Source: Marinomonas spartinae
GTDB taxonomy: Bacteria; Pseudomonadota; Gammaproteobacteria; Pseudomonadales; Marinomonadaceae
DNA: 64,000 nt
Assembly: GCF_900089775.1 (NCBI RefSeq)
Contig: NZ_FLOB01000001.1
Coordinates: 558,001-622,000 of the forward strand
Direction: 5' to 3'
The notes under the pieces were generated by a model. The model saw only the letters and a program-made list of their open reading frames with translations. It was not told where the DNA came from and did not search any database. The translations under genes were made by a program, and so were the position numbers. How positions within the stretch are numbered: the first letter of the stretch is position 1; every line of letters begins with the position of its first letter. Of this stretch, positions 55,901 through 64,000 are shown in pieces.

Positions 55901-56884
55901 CTAAAAACAGTCAACAAAGAAGTTTTCCCTTAATTGGCACATTAAAGCGGAGCGTTTATGTGGAAAATCGAACTCTTTGAGTTTGGCAAAACCATACGCT
56001 TGCAAATAATGAATCATCTTCTGATTGTCTGCTCTAGGCTCGCTGACAATTTTGTCGGTTCTGGGGTCCACCAAATATAGGTAATGGCAAACCGATGGCA
56101 GCCACGCCGCGACCTTATGGGCGCCTCGGTGGTGCTCCTCTCCCACCAACATATGTATGCCCCGGTCATAATCGCTGACAGCATAGTAAGGCGCGATGCG
56201 ATCTTCTTTGGCCCAATAGGCTTCAATGTAGGCAAAGGGCTCATCGTCCAGACAGGCAATTAGCAGCTGATTTTTATGGTTCGCGACTTGCTCTGCTAAG
56301 TAGGCGCGATGTTCGCTTAGACTGCCTTTTTGATCCCAAAAAGCGGCCACGCGATCATTGTTTTGCCACTTATTAAAGAGTGCTAAATGTTCGTCTAGGT
56401 TGAGCCCCAATAGGCTAATATGTTGTTGCAGTTCAGGCAGGTAGCGACGATAAAGCTCACCCTGTTGTGGGGACGGACGCATAGGATGATAACCCGCTTT
56501 AGTGAGAACAGGTTTATGAGGAAACAAGGGACGGTCTTGACGCAGCCAGCGGTGTGGGCGCTGCATGATGGCTTCTCTCCATAGAATATTTTGCCCTAAT
56601 TCGTTGCGGTAAAGTATATGAGCCAAGTGATCAGACGACAGGCTGCGTAAATCAACCTTGCTTAAATCAATGCTACGCAGCTGTGGAACCTGCTCAAACA
56701 GTAAGGTAAATGCGTTAAGCAGCTCACTTTCAGGCAGTTCACAATGCACTAAGACACCTTGGCCATGCTGTTTCTCGTGAACACTGACACCGCCCGATGG
56801 CTGTGTCACGTGGTAGTGGCCAGCTTCAAAAGAAACACACTGCCCACCGGGCAGTGTGTGATGAACGTTCTGATTACCAGTCAT
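55901..56884 (-). CDS. Siderophore hydroxamate acetyltransferase (IucB/AlcB-like GNAT)
   Basis: The 327-residue protein has a divergent N-terminal half and a C-terminal GNAT domain of the siderophore type: LFNKWQNNDRVAAFWDQKG, PFAYIEAYWAKEDRIAPYY, GIHMLVGEEHHRGAHKVAAW and DKIVSEPRADNQKMIHYLQA. These are the landmarks of IucB, RhbD and the MbtK group, which acylate hydroxylated amines. With the ornithine hydroxylase next door, it should form N5-acyl-N5-hydroxyornithine. It overlaps the receptor gene by 11 bases. The acyl donor, acetyl-CoA or longer, is not determined. Confidence 0.85.
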   Translation of the reverse strand: MTGNQNVHHTLPGGQCVSFEAGHYHVTQPSGGVSVHEKQHGQGVLVHCELPESELLNAFTLLFEQVPQLRSIDLSKVDLRSLSSDHLAHILYRNELGQNILWREAIMQRPHRWLRQDRPLFPHKPVLTKAGYHPMRPSPQQGELYRRYLPELQQHISLLGLNLDEHLALFNKWQNNDRVAAFWDQKGSLSEHRAYLAEQVANHKNQLLIACLDDEPFAYIEAYWAKEDRIAPYYAVSDYDRGIHMLVGEEHHRGAHKVAAWLPSVCHYLYLVDPRTDKIVSEPRADNQKMIHYLQAYGFAKLKEFDFPHKRSALMCQLRENFFVDCF

Positions 56885-59111
56885 ATGTCACACTCGCAAT
56901 GACGTTACGGCTGTCACCGTAGTAACAAATATTGGAGTCACAGGTGGCAACGTATTCCTTATTGAAGATATTTTTTGCCATGACTTGAAACTTGTAGTTG
57001 TTCCACTGATAGCTGGCCATCGCATCGAATAAGGTGTAAGACGGCACTTTATTGGTTTCCGTATTATCGGCATAAGTATCACCGATATAACGAACCCCAG
57101 CTCCCAGTTTTAAGCCCGCCAATTTGCCGTCGAAAAAGCGGTAGTTACCCCAAAAGGAGGCCAATTTATTAGCAATTTGTGAGGGCGTTTTGCCAATATA
57201 CTGAGTGTCAGAATCTTCTGTGACTTCCGAGTCTACGTAACTTAAATTACCCACCAAGGTGATGGCTTGAGTCAAGTTGGCAACTGCTTCAAACTCGATG
57301 CCACGGTTACGGACTTCCCCTAGCTGTCTAAAGGTGGCTGTATTACTGGAACCTCGGGTTAGATTTTCCTTGGTCAATTGGTAGGCGGCCACACCAAAAT
57401 AGCCATCAAAGTTTTTGGGTTGATACTTCACACCAACTTCGTAGTTTTTGGCTTTTTCTGCTTTAGCAGGATTGCCGTTCGCGTCCAATTTCACCACTGG
57501 GTTGAAAGACTGGGCAAAGTTGGCATAGGGAACCAGACCATCCGCTAGCTGGTATGAAGCGCCTAGGTTGCTGGTCCATTCATGGTGGTCAACATCGGTT
57601 TTGGCATCGGTCGTGGTATTGTGGGTTTTGTCGCTGGTGTCATCAAAGCGCACGCCAGCGATCACTGTGAATTTATCCGTGATGTTTGCCTTGTCTTGGA
57701 TATAAAAACCTAACTGCCGATTTTTCGTTTTGGTAGTTTGCAGATCAGCATCGGTGACAGTGGCTAATGTACTTGAGTTTAATAAGACAATGTTATTGCT
57801 ATAACTTGGGTGATAAATATTAAAATTAGGGTTACCCGCAACGGTACCAACACCCGGTACGGCCATCGGCTTGTTGCCATCTGCGGCGATAGGGTCTGAG
57901 GCATAGTCTTTATTTTTAATATCAAGGCTTTGATAATCTACACCGGTTAGTAACGTATGTTTTGCGCCGCCAGTGTTAAACTTATAGATAAAGCGGTTAT
58001 CAATGTTGAAAGCATTAGAATGGCCATCTGCCGTAGAGACTCCTCTAACAATGTCGCTTCTGGCACCAGTGGGATCCAGTAACGGACCAACGCGGGGCAC
58101 GTCTGCAGAATAGGCCGCAAAGTACATTTGGCGTAGGTTGATATCCATATGGCTAAAACGAGCTGACTGCTTGAATGAGGCATTATCGCTAAAGGCGTGC
58201 TCTAATTCATAGCCAACAGAGGTTTGTTCGCGTTGAAAGGTTTCCCAACCAGAGTTGCCTAAGGCGGTATCGTAGCCGATTATACCATTGGGGTTGCTGG
58301 TGAGTGTTCCTTCTTCAGGCAGGAACTGTAAGTAAGGATCTGAATCGTCTTTTTGATAGCTAGCCAGCACGGTTAACTTGGTCGCATCATTCATTTGCCA
58401 CGCTAAAGATGGGGCTAATAAGGTACGATGTGCTTCTACTCCATCGACTTTAGTACCATTTTTGCGTTTTAGGGCCACCATGCGAAAAGCTAGCTTATCG
58501 TTGATGGCCTTATTGACGTCCAAGTTGATTTCTTTGCGGTCATAAGACCCGACACTGGCGGAGACTGAACCAAAATCTTCATTCAATTGGGCGCGTTTGC
58601 TAATCAGATTGATAACGCCGCCGGGAGGTGTTTGACCATCCAATGAAGACGCTGGGCCTCGTAAAACCTCTATACGTTCTAACATGAAAGGATCGATTTG
58701 CCAGCTATAAAAACCAAAGGAATAGAGTCGAGTTCCATCTTGGTATAGGCCATTATTCGCTTGTTTAAAGCCGCGAATAACGAACCAATCCTGCTTATTA
58801 TCTTCACCGTAGAAATTGGTCTGAATACTGGGAGTGTATTGCAGCGCATCCGATACGCTGATGGTCGCACGATCATCCATTTGCTCCCGAGTAACAACGG
58901 AAACCGCACGAGGGATTTTTACGATCTTTTCATCTGTCTTGGTGGCCGTCTGTGCCACTTTACTGACATAAGAAAAATTATTGGTTGTGGAGCTTTGATG
59001 TGTATCGCCTTCTACAACGAGCGTGCCGAGATCCTCAGCGTGTCCGACACTTGACGTTAATGCAATGGCAACCGCAAGTGATAGAGGATTTAGACAGAAT
59101 AATCGACTCAT
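56874..59111 (-). CDS. TonB-dependent siderophore receptor
   Basis: The 745-residue outer membrane receptor begins with signal peptide MSRLFCLNPLSLAVAIALTS up to GHA, then a plug domain with IPRAVSVVTREQMDDR, WFVIRGFKQANNGLYQDGTR and ERIEVLRGPASSLDGQTPPG, and a 22-strand barrel ending YYGDSRNVIASVTYDW. The terminal Trp and two cysteines near the end (CDSNICYYG) fit the ferrichrome/ferrioxamine class. The plug lacks an N-terminal signalling domain, so it is not coupled to an ECF sigma factor. AAGGA precedes the ATG and a Fur box lies just upstream. Confidence 0.92.
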   Translation of the reverse strand: MSRLFCLNPLSLAVAIALTSSVGHAEDLGTLVVEGDTHQSSTTNNFSYVSKVAQTATKTDEKIVKIPRAVSVVTREQMDDRATISVSDALQYTPSIQTNFYGEDNKQDWFVIRGFKQANNGLYQDGTRLYSFGFYSWQIDPFMLERIEVLRGPASSLDGQTPPGGVINLISKRAQLNEDFGSVSASVGSYDRKEINLDVNKAINDKLAFRMVALKRKNGTKVDGVEAHRTLLAPSLAWQMNDATKLTVLASYQKDDSDPYLQFLPEEGTLTSNPNGIIGYDTALGNSGWETFQREQTSVGYELEHAFSDNASFKQSARFSHMDINLRQMYFAAYSADVPRVGPLLDPTGARSDIVRGVSTADGHSNAFNIDNRFIYKFNTGGAKHTLLTGVDYQSLDIKNKDYASDPIAADGNKPMAVPGVGTVAGNPNFNIYHPSYSNNIVLLNSSTLATVTDADLQTTKTKNRQLGFYIQDKANITDKFTVIAGVRFDDTSDKTHNTTTDAKTDVDHHEWTSNLGASYQLADGLVPYANFAQSFNPVVKLDANGNPAKAEKAKNYEVGVKYQPKNFDGYFGVAAYQLTKENLTRGSSNTATFRQLGEVRNRGIEFEAVANLTQAITLVGNLSYVDSEVTEDSDTQYIGKTPSQIANKLASFWGNYRFFDGKLAGLKLGAGVRYIGDTYADNTETNKVPSYTLFDAMASYQWNNYKFQVMAKNIFNKEYVATCDSNICYYGDSRNVIASVTYDW

Positions 59112-59138
59112 TTATAATATCCTTAAGTTGATGATGTT

Positions 59139-59157
59139 GATTATGATAATCATTATT
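59139..59157. promoter_or_regulatory. Fur box upstream of the siderophore receptor operon
   Basis: GATTATGATAATCATTATT matches the 19-base consensus GATAATGATAATCATTATC at 17 positions. It lies 28 bases before the receptor start, where iron-loaded Fur would block transcription. Confidence 0.88.
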
Positions 59158-59208
59158 ATTTATCTTTGCGTATTTTAACCATATTCTTTAATAAATGAAA
59201 AGATTTAG

Positions 59209-59227
59209 TTGATTATCATTCTCAATT
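59209..59227. promoter_or_regulatory. Second, weaker Fur-like site
   Basis: On the minus strand ATTGAGAATGATAATCAAC carries the core GAATGATAATC shared with Fur boxes. It overlaps the stop codon region of the NRPS gene, about 100 bases before the receptor gene. Confidence 0.55.
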
Positions 59228-62200
59228 TAGTGTTCGATAAATTCGCTTATAGACGCTCTCACTGCTTTGTGATGACGACGTATCCTATCTGTCGTTTGGC
59301 TAAGTGATTGTTTTAAATCATTAATAACCGCTTGGTGCTGGACGATACCAAGGTGATCTGTGTCGTAAACACGGTGATCCGCAAGAGAGTTTATCTTGCT
59401 CAGCTCTGTGGCTAGCCAAGAAGCACGTTTATCAGGCTGTCCTGCCCAGAAAGTATGCACAGGGGTTGTGATAGATGGCAGTTGATAGCCTGAGCATAAT
59501 GCTCTCATATGCTGCTCTACCGCCCAGCTATATAAGACTTGCCGCGCATTTTGCGCATCATGAAGTGAAAACTGATTCTCCGTTAGCCATTCGTCAAATA
59601 ATGCTGGCCAGTGATTGGGAGGGGACTGGTCAAACTTGAGCAGACAAGAGGCTTGCTGTGTGTCTGATAGTGTCCCTAGTAGCAACTCTAGGTGAGAAAT
59701 AAGCTTGTGTTTGGCATGGGGGGACTGCCATTGATCATCTGCTATTTCCGTGCCTGGAACATAGCAATCTAATAAGCCGATAAACTCTATGGACTCTCCT
59801 TCCTGTTCGAGTCGCATGGCGATTTCTTGGCATAAAGCTCCGCCCAGTGACCAACCGATTAAGCTGTAGGGGCCTTGGGGTTGCCGTGCTCTAATGGTCG
59901 CCACGTAAACATCTGCCATATGTGAAAACGAGCGGTCAAAAAGGCCTGGATAAGCAAAGCTCTGAGACTGGATACCATAGACAGTTCGATGGCCTTCCAG
60001 AGCAATAGCCAATTTCTGATAACCAACGACTCGTCCAGTAACCGGGTGAATGCAAAAAACAGGTGGCTTCGAGTCCGTATTAAGTCTTTCTATTAAGCTT
60101 TGATCAGCCTGCACTGGCACAGGGGATTGCGCCAACTGTTTTATGTGTTGGTGAAGTTGATGGCGCCACTGATTCGCGAATCGCTGAACATCGGACTCAT
60201 GGTAATGGGGTGTGGCGTATTCCCAAGTAGAGGACAGCCTGCCAGAGACAATCTGAGTGTTAATGACTAATGGGGTGAGCATGGTATTTTGCTCAGATTG
60301 AGCGGGTCCGCCGCCTTCAAATGGCTGGCACCAATGGGCAAAATCCTGATGAGAATATTGTCCCAAATAGTTGAACGTCAGCAAGGCATTGGGAGACGGT
60401 TGGTCAGGTTCTAGATAGCGTGCGCCAAAACTGATGCCGCCATCTTCGCGTATTGTGCTGAGTTGCTGTTCAATGGCTTCGCTGTCTTGATTAGCATGAA
60501 GAATCATCGGGTACAAACTGGTCATCCAGCCAACAAGGCGGCTTAAGTCTAACTCACCAAAGACCGATGCCTCTCGACCGTGGCCTTCTAAATAAAGCGG
60601 TAACGCTGTTTGGTTATTGGTGAGCGAGGCGACAGGTAAGGCTGCCAATAGGGTGCTGATAATGTCTTTCGTTGAGGTGAGTAATGCTGCTGTGTCTTGC
60701 TCGCTGAGTGAAATGGTAAGGCTGTGTTTGTCGGCATAACGTGCCGGTGGCGTCGTTGGCAGAAGGGCGTGGGATGCGTCGACAACCGTTTGCCAATAGG
60801 CTTGTTTTTGCTGATAGTTGACGGAAGCCCGCCACTCATGGAGTTTGGCAACGGCCATGTCCAAGCTGGCATAATTAGTGGGTAAGACAACGGCTTGATC
60901 ACTCACGATTTGTTGGTAAGCCGTCCATAAATCGTCGAGCAGAATACGCCAGGAAACCCCATCTACGGCCATATGATGAATGACCACAATAAGCCTTTTA
61001 CTTGTATCCGACAGAGTGACAAGCCCCGCTTGCAGTAATTTTCCGGACGCTAAATTGAGGCTGGTTTGTAGACGGTGGGCGATGTCAGTAAATTCGGCTT
61101 CGTCGGCCGCTTGGGCTTGCCAGAGCAGATTGCTTGAAACAAAGGGTTGGTAGGCTTGTTGGTAGCCCCTCTCCGTCTTAGAAAAAGCCAAACGAAGGCT
61201 AGGGTGATGTTCGACTAAGGCATTGAGCGCGAGATTTAGGGCGTTTGTGTCCATTTTCTGTTTCAAGGTGACGCAGACATGTTGGTTCCAGTGGTTAGGT
61301 TGGGCAAAGTCTTGGGCTAAAAAATGGGCCTGTATGGGCATCAAACCAAAGGCATGCTGGGGTAGTGCTCTCTCTTGCGCTTGCTGAACGCGGGTCATTG
61401 TCTTGGCCAGATCACATAATACCGGGTTGGCAAAGATGTCCTTTGGCGTCAGGCTAAATCCGCTTAATTTCAGTTTGCTGACCAGTTGCAAACAGAGGAT
61501 AGAATCGCCCCCGAGGGCAAAAAAATGGCTTGTTCGACAGACCTTCTCGATGCCCAGTAGCTCTTGCCAGAGAGTCGTTAGTAAGGTTTCTTGGGGCGTG
61601 ATGGGGGCCGTATAGTATGTCTCTAGGGATATGTGGCTGGGAGCAGGCAGTGCTTGGCGGTCTATTTTCCCTGCTGGTGTGAGAGGCAGATGATCCAGTA
61701 CCATGAGTTGTGCAGGCAGCATATAATCTGGAACCTGTTGCGCCAGTTTTGCTAGCAGCGCCTGTTGGTCACATTGTGTGGCGTGCCGCCCATGAAGGTA
61801 ACCAATAAGTTGATTTTGCCATAGGGCAACCAAGCAGGTTTCGACACCGGATAATTGCTGTAAGCGGCTCTCGATTTCGCCTAATTCAATTCTAAAACCA
61901 CGGATTTTTACCTGCTGGTCGAGGCGTCCTAGGTATTCCATTACCCCATCATCACGCCAGCGTACTAAATCCCCCGTGCGATACATACGCTCCCCGTTAG
62001 CAGTAAATGGGTCCGGCAAGAAACGTTCGCTGGTTTGTTCTGGTTGATGTAAATAACCGCGGGCTAAACCCGTTTCATCGCCAATATAGAGTTCCCCCGC
62101 TTCGCCTAGTGGCACAGGGTTTAACTGCTCATCCAGAACGTACAAACGGCGGGAGCCAACTGGCTCTCCGATGGGCGCATAGGCCGTGGGAAAGGAATCT

Positions 62201-63999
62201 CCTGGGTAGGCGCGCCAGATCAAAGGGGTAACCACGGTTTCCGTGGGCCCATAACCATTGATGATACGTGGTGGGCGAACTAAGGTTTGCAGTCTCGCAT
62301 AGGTTTCACGGGTAAACGCCTCTCCGCCTAATGTCCAAGAGCGCACGGCCAATGTTGGCTGGGTGGCTTCTATCCAATCCAATAATGGGGCCACATAGCT
62401 TGGTGGGAAGCAAGCGATGGTGACGCCTTCTTCTTGCAGCACACGACATGTTTTTTCCGCACTCCATAGGGCTTGATCGCGGATGATTAATTTGGCGCCA
62501 AAGGCCAGTGGAACCGTCCAGCGTTCTACTGCGCCATCAAAGCTGATGGAAGCAAAGTGCAGCTCGATATCATCTGGAGTCATCCCATATTGTTTGCCGA
62601 TGGTTTGTACATGCATGCTTAAGCCATCATGGGCAATGGCAACGCCTTTGGGTTTGCCCGTTGAGCCGGAGGTATAAATAATATACGCCAGTTGCTCAGG
62701 ATAAAGTGTCAGGGCGGGAGCGACGGTATTTTGTTGACTCAGGTCCAGTTCATCAATCGCTAACAACTGGACCGTTTGCTGAGTAATAGCGCGGTTTATT
62801 TGGTGCCAGCGAGTGGTGAGCGTTTGATGTGAAAGCAGGTACTTGGCACCTGAATCTTCGATCATGTAAGCCAGTCGTTCCGTGGGGTAGTCTGGATCTA
62901 GGGGTAAAAAAGCGCCGCCCGCTTTCATAATAGCGATCATGGCGATAATCATATTACCGCCACGCTCAAATAAAACCCCCACGGGTTCATCTTGGCGGAT
63001 GCCCAGCCCGATTAAATAGTGAGCCAGTTGGTTGGACTGAGATTCCAGCTCGGCGAAGGTGTATTGTGCCCCAGATTGTTTTAGCGCAATCGCATTCGGA
63101 CGCACTACTGCCTGTTTAGCGATCAAGCTCGTAATGGGGGCAAACTGCCATGAGCCATTCGGTTGAGCCAGTGTATTGAGACGTTTGATGTCTCCCTCGC
63201 TCAGTAGATTGATTCGCGCCAAGGGGAGCGGTAGGTTCTCTTCTAGGGTGTCAGTGAGACGCTCTAGCATCGGGAATAGCTGTGTCATGGCTTGCTGGGC
63301 AATACGGTCTTTGGCATAGGTGAGAATGACACGGGTATGGTCAGCGTGTTCACGAATGTCTAAGGCCACATCGAACAAGGCAAAGAGACCTGACTGGTGG
63401 ATGGGTTTTATGGTCACCTCTGGTGATAGCTGTGCGCTGGTTTGGGCCACCATTTGATGGTTAAACAGTACCTGAAAGAAAGGGGTTTCCCCTGGTGCGC
63501 GTTCGGTTAATAAAGATGCGACAATCTGATCGAACGGTACTAATTGATGGTCCTGTGCTTGTAGCACTTTTTGATGGGCGGTTTGGATGCTATCCATCAA
63601 GGGGCTGCTTGGGGCGATGGTTTGCTTAATGACTAAGGTATTGACGAAAAAGCCAATGACATTAGCGACTTCGGCCCGTTGTCGATTTGCTAGAGGGATA
63701 CCAATGGAGATAGTTTGCTGTTTTGAAGCCTTGGCTAGGGCACTTTGCCACAGACCTAACCAGAGACTGGACGTGGTGACAGACAACTGGCGCGCTATCT
63801 GCTTAAGGGCCTGATGCTGTCGAGAAGAGACTGTCAACTGGAGACTGTCTGCCAAACGGCGTTGATTGGGCGTTACTTCTCCCTGCCAAGCAAACAACTT
63901 TTCTGGCTGATGGGTGCCGATCTCTTGACGCCAAAAGTCCAAATGTTCTTGATCTTTTCCTGCCTTTAATAGGGCCGTTTGCCAAATGGCATAATCTGC
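59227..63999 (-). CDS. Nonribosomal peptide synthetase, terminal module C-A-T-E-TE (5' part outside window)
   Basis: The frame is open to the window edge; its first visible residues ADYAIWQ are condensation core motif C4, so the start is further right. Of 1590 residues seen, about 1-265 are the rest of a C domain (VIGFFVNTLV, HQLVPFDQIV); 285-800 an A domain (IIYTSGSTGKPKG, INGYGPTET, MYRTGDLVRW, VKIRGFRIELGEIE); a T domain has FFALGGDSILCL with the phosphopantetheine Ser at about 833; about 880-1310 an epimerisation domain (HHMAVDGVSWRIL, LEGHGRE, LVGWMTSLYP, FNYLGQY); and about 1330-1590 a thioesterase (CIHPVTG, GWSLGGALCQE). By rough alignment with GrsA the A-domain pocket reads D-G-E-C-W-L-G-V-T; I cannot assign a substrate. 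The next genes make acyl-hydroxyornithine, so this is probably a hydroxamate siderophore synthetase. Confidence 0.92.
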   Translation of the reverse strand, partial: ADYAIWQTALLKAGKDQEHLDFWRQEIGTHQPEKLFAWQGEVTPNQRRLADSLQLTVSSRQHQALKQIARQLSVTTSSLWLGLWQSALAKASKQQTISIGIPLANRQRAEVANVIGFFVNTLVIKQTIAPSSPLMDSIQTAHQKVLQAQDHQLVPFDQIVASLLTERAPGETPFFQVLFNHQMVAQTSAQLSPEVTIKPIHQSGLFALFDVALDIREHADHTRVILTYAKDRIAQQAMTQLFPMLERLTDTLEENLPLPLARINLLSEGDIKRLNTLAQPNGSWQFAPITSLIAKQAVVRPNAIALKQSGAQYTFAELESQSNQLAHYLIGLGIRQDEPVGVLFERGGNMIIAMIAIMKAGGAFLPLDPDYPTERLAYMIEDSGAKYLLSHQTLTTRWHQINRAITQQTVQLLAIDELDLSQQNTVAPALTLYPEQLAYIIYTSGSTGKPKGVAIAHDGLSMHVQTIGKQYGMTPDDIELHFASISFDGAVERWTVPLAFGAKLIIRDQALWSAEKTCRVLQEEGVTIACFPPSYVAPLLDWIEATQPTLAVRSWTLGGEAFTRETYARLQTLVRPPRIINGYGPTETVVTPLIWRAYPGDSFPTAYAPIGEPVGSRRLYVLDEQLNPVPLGEAGELYIGDETGLARGYLHQPEQTSERFLPDPFTANGERMYRTGDLVRWRDDGVMEYLGRLDQQVKIRGFRIELGEIESRLQQLSGVETCLVALWQNQLIGYLHGRHATQCDQQALLAKLAQQVPDYMLPAQLMVLDHLPLTPAGKIDRQALPAPSHISLETYYTAPITPQETLLTTLWQELLGIEKVCRTSHFFALGGDSILCLQLVSKLKLSGFSLTPKDIFANPVLCDLAKTMTRVQQAQERALPQHAFGLMPIQAHFLAQDFAQPNHWNQHVCVTLKQKMDTNALNLALNALVEHHPSLRLAFSKTERGYQQAYQPFVSSNLLWQAQAADEAEFTDIAHRLQTSLNLASGKLLQAGLVTLSDTSKRLIVVIHHMAVDGVSWRILLDDLWTAYQQIVSDQAVVLPTNYASLDMAVAKLHEWRASVNYQQKQAYWQTVVDASHALLPTTPPARYADKHSLTISLSEQDTAALLTSTKDIISTLLAALPVASLTNNQTALPLYLEGHGREASVFGELDLSRLVGWMTSLYPMILHANQDSEAIEQQLSTIREDGGISFGARYLEPDQPSPNALLTFNYLGQYSHQDFAHWCQPFEGGGPAQSEQNTMLTPLVINTQIVSGRLSSTWEYATPHYHESDVQRFANQWRHQLHQHIKQLAQSPVPVQADQSLIERLNTDSKPPVFCIHPVTGRVVGYQKLAIALEGHRTVYGIQSQSFAYPGLFDRSFSHMADVYVATIRARQPQGPYSLIGWSLGGALCQEIAMRLEQEGESIEFIGLLDCYVPGTEIADDQWQSPHAKHKLISHLELLLGTLSDTQQASCLLKFDQSPPNHWPALFDEWLTENQFSLHDAQNARQVLYSWAVEQHMRALCSGYQLPSITTPVHTFWAGQPDKRASWLATELSKINSLADHRVYDTDHLGIVQHQAVINDLKQSLSQTTDRIRRHHKAVRASISEFIEH

Positions 64000-64000
64000 G

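Noticed and set aside
1-64000. CRISPR array, tRNA genes, insertion sequences or prophage
   Set aside because: No regularly spaced direct repeats, tRNA-like cloverleaf, transposase or phage structural protein was recognised by eye; a covariance-model or profile search could still find a diverged example.

Overview
The window looks like chromosomal DNA from a motile, heterotrophic marine gammaproteobacterium, most like Oceanospirillales such as Marinomonas. That placement is inferred from gene content and protein style; no rRNA or other marker gene is present. Coding density is high, operons are short, and many genes use GTG or TTG starts behind clear ribosome binding sites. No rRNA, tRNA, CRISPR array, intact transposase or prophage was seen.

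Layout. 1-1.9 kb: the end of a chimeric reading frame joining part of leuA to the tail of a MATE efflux pump, then a leftward three-gene operon with a YafO-like toxin and a probable 55-residue antitoxin. 1.9-8.6 kb: a radical SAM gene under a perfect LexA box, an FMN riboswitch ahead of a RibN-like riboflavin transporter, an MFS transporter, a TVP38 membrane domain fused to a flavin disulfide oxidoreductase, and a GyrI-like protein. 8.8-16.4 kb: a polar amino acid ABC transporter without an ATPase gene, a LysR regulator facing a TauE-type exporter, RarD, a histidine phosphatase lipoprotein and an ATP-grasp protein. 16.9-25.4 kb: three chemoreceptors, two of them tandem paralogues, with a duplicated SnoaL lipoprotein, a GGCT-fold protein and a DUF4432 sugar-binding protein between them.

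25.5-34 kb: an aldehyde dehydrogenase, a 1.3 kb gap holding the wreck of a 3-hydroxyisobutyrate dehydrogenase-family gene, and a complete dipeptide/oligopeptide ABC operon (dppABCDF order). 34.1-38 kb: an AT-rich AHH nuclease toxin with its Imm11-type immunity protein, then YehS, an acyltransferase and a deoxynucleotidase. 38.2-46.2 kb: a NIT-domain chemoreceptor, a GntR/YtrA-ABC operon with a perfect palindromic operator, an AraC regulator, and an Lrp regulator facing an EamA-GNAT pair. 46.2-54.5 kb: a UDP-glucose dehydrogenase and UDP-sugar epimerase pair, an M42-like peptidase, envelope proteins, a PhoD-like phosphatase and a nitroreductase.

54.5-64 kb is the clearest accessory system, a hydroxamate siderophore locus: ornithine N-hydroxylase, hydroxamate acetyltransferase and TonB receptor in one leftward operon behind a near-consensus Fur box, preceded by the last module (C-A-T-E-TE) of an NRPS that runs off the right edge. 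Hydroxylase and acetyltransferase would make N5-acetyl-N5-hydroxyornithine, the NRPS would assemble and release the peptide, and the receptor would bring the ferric complex back.
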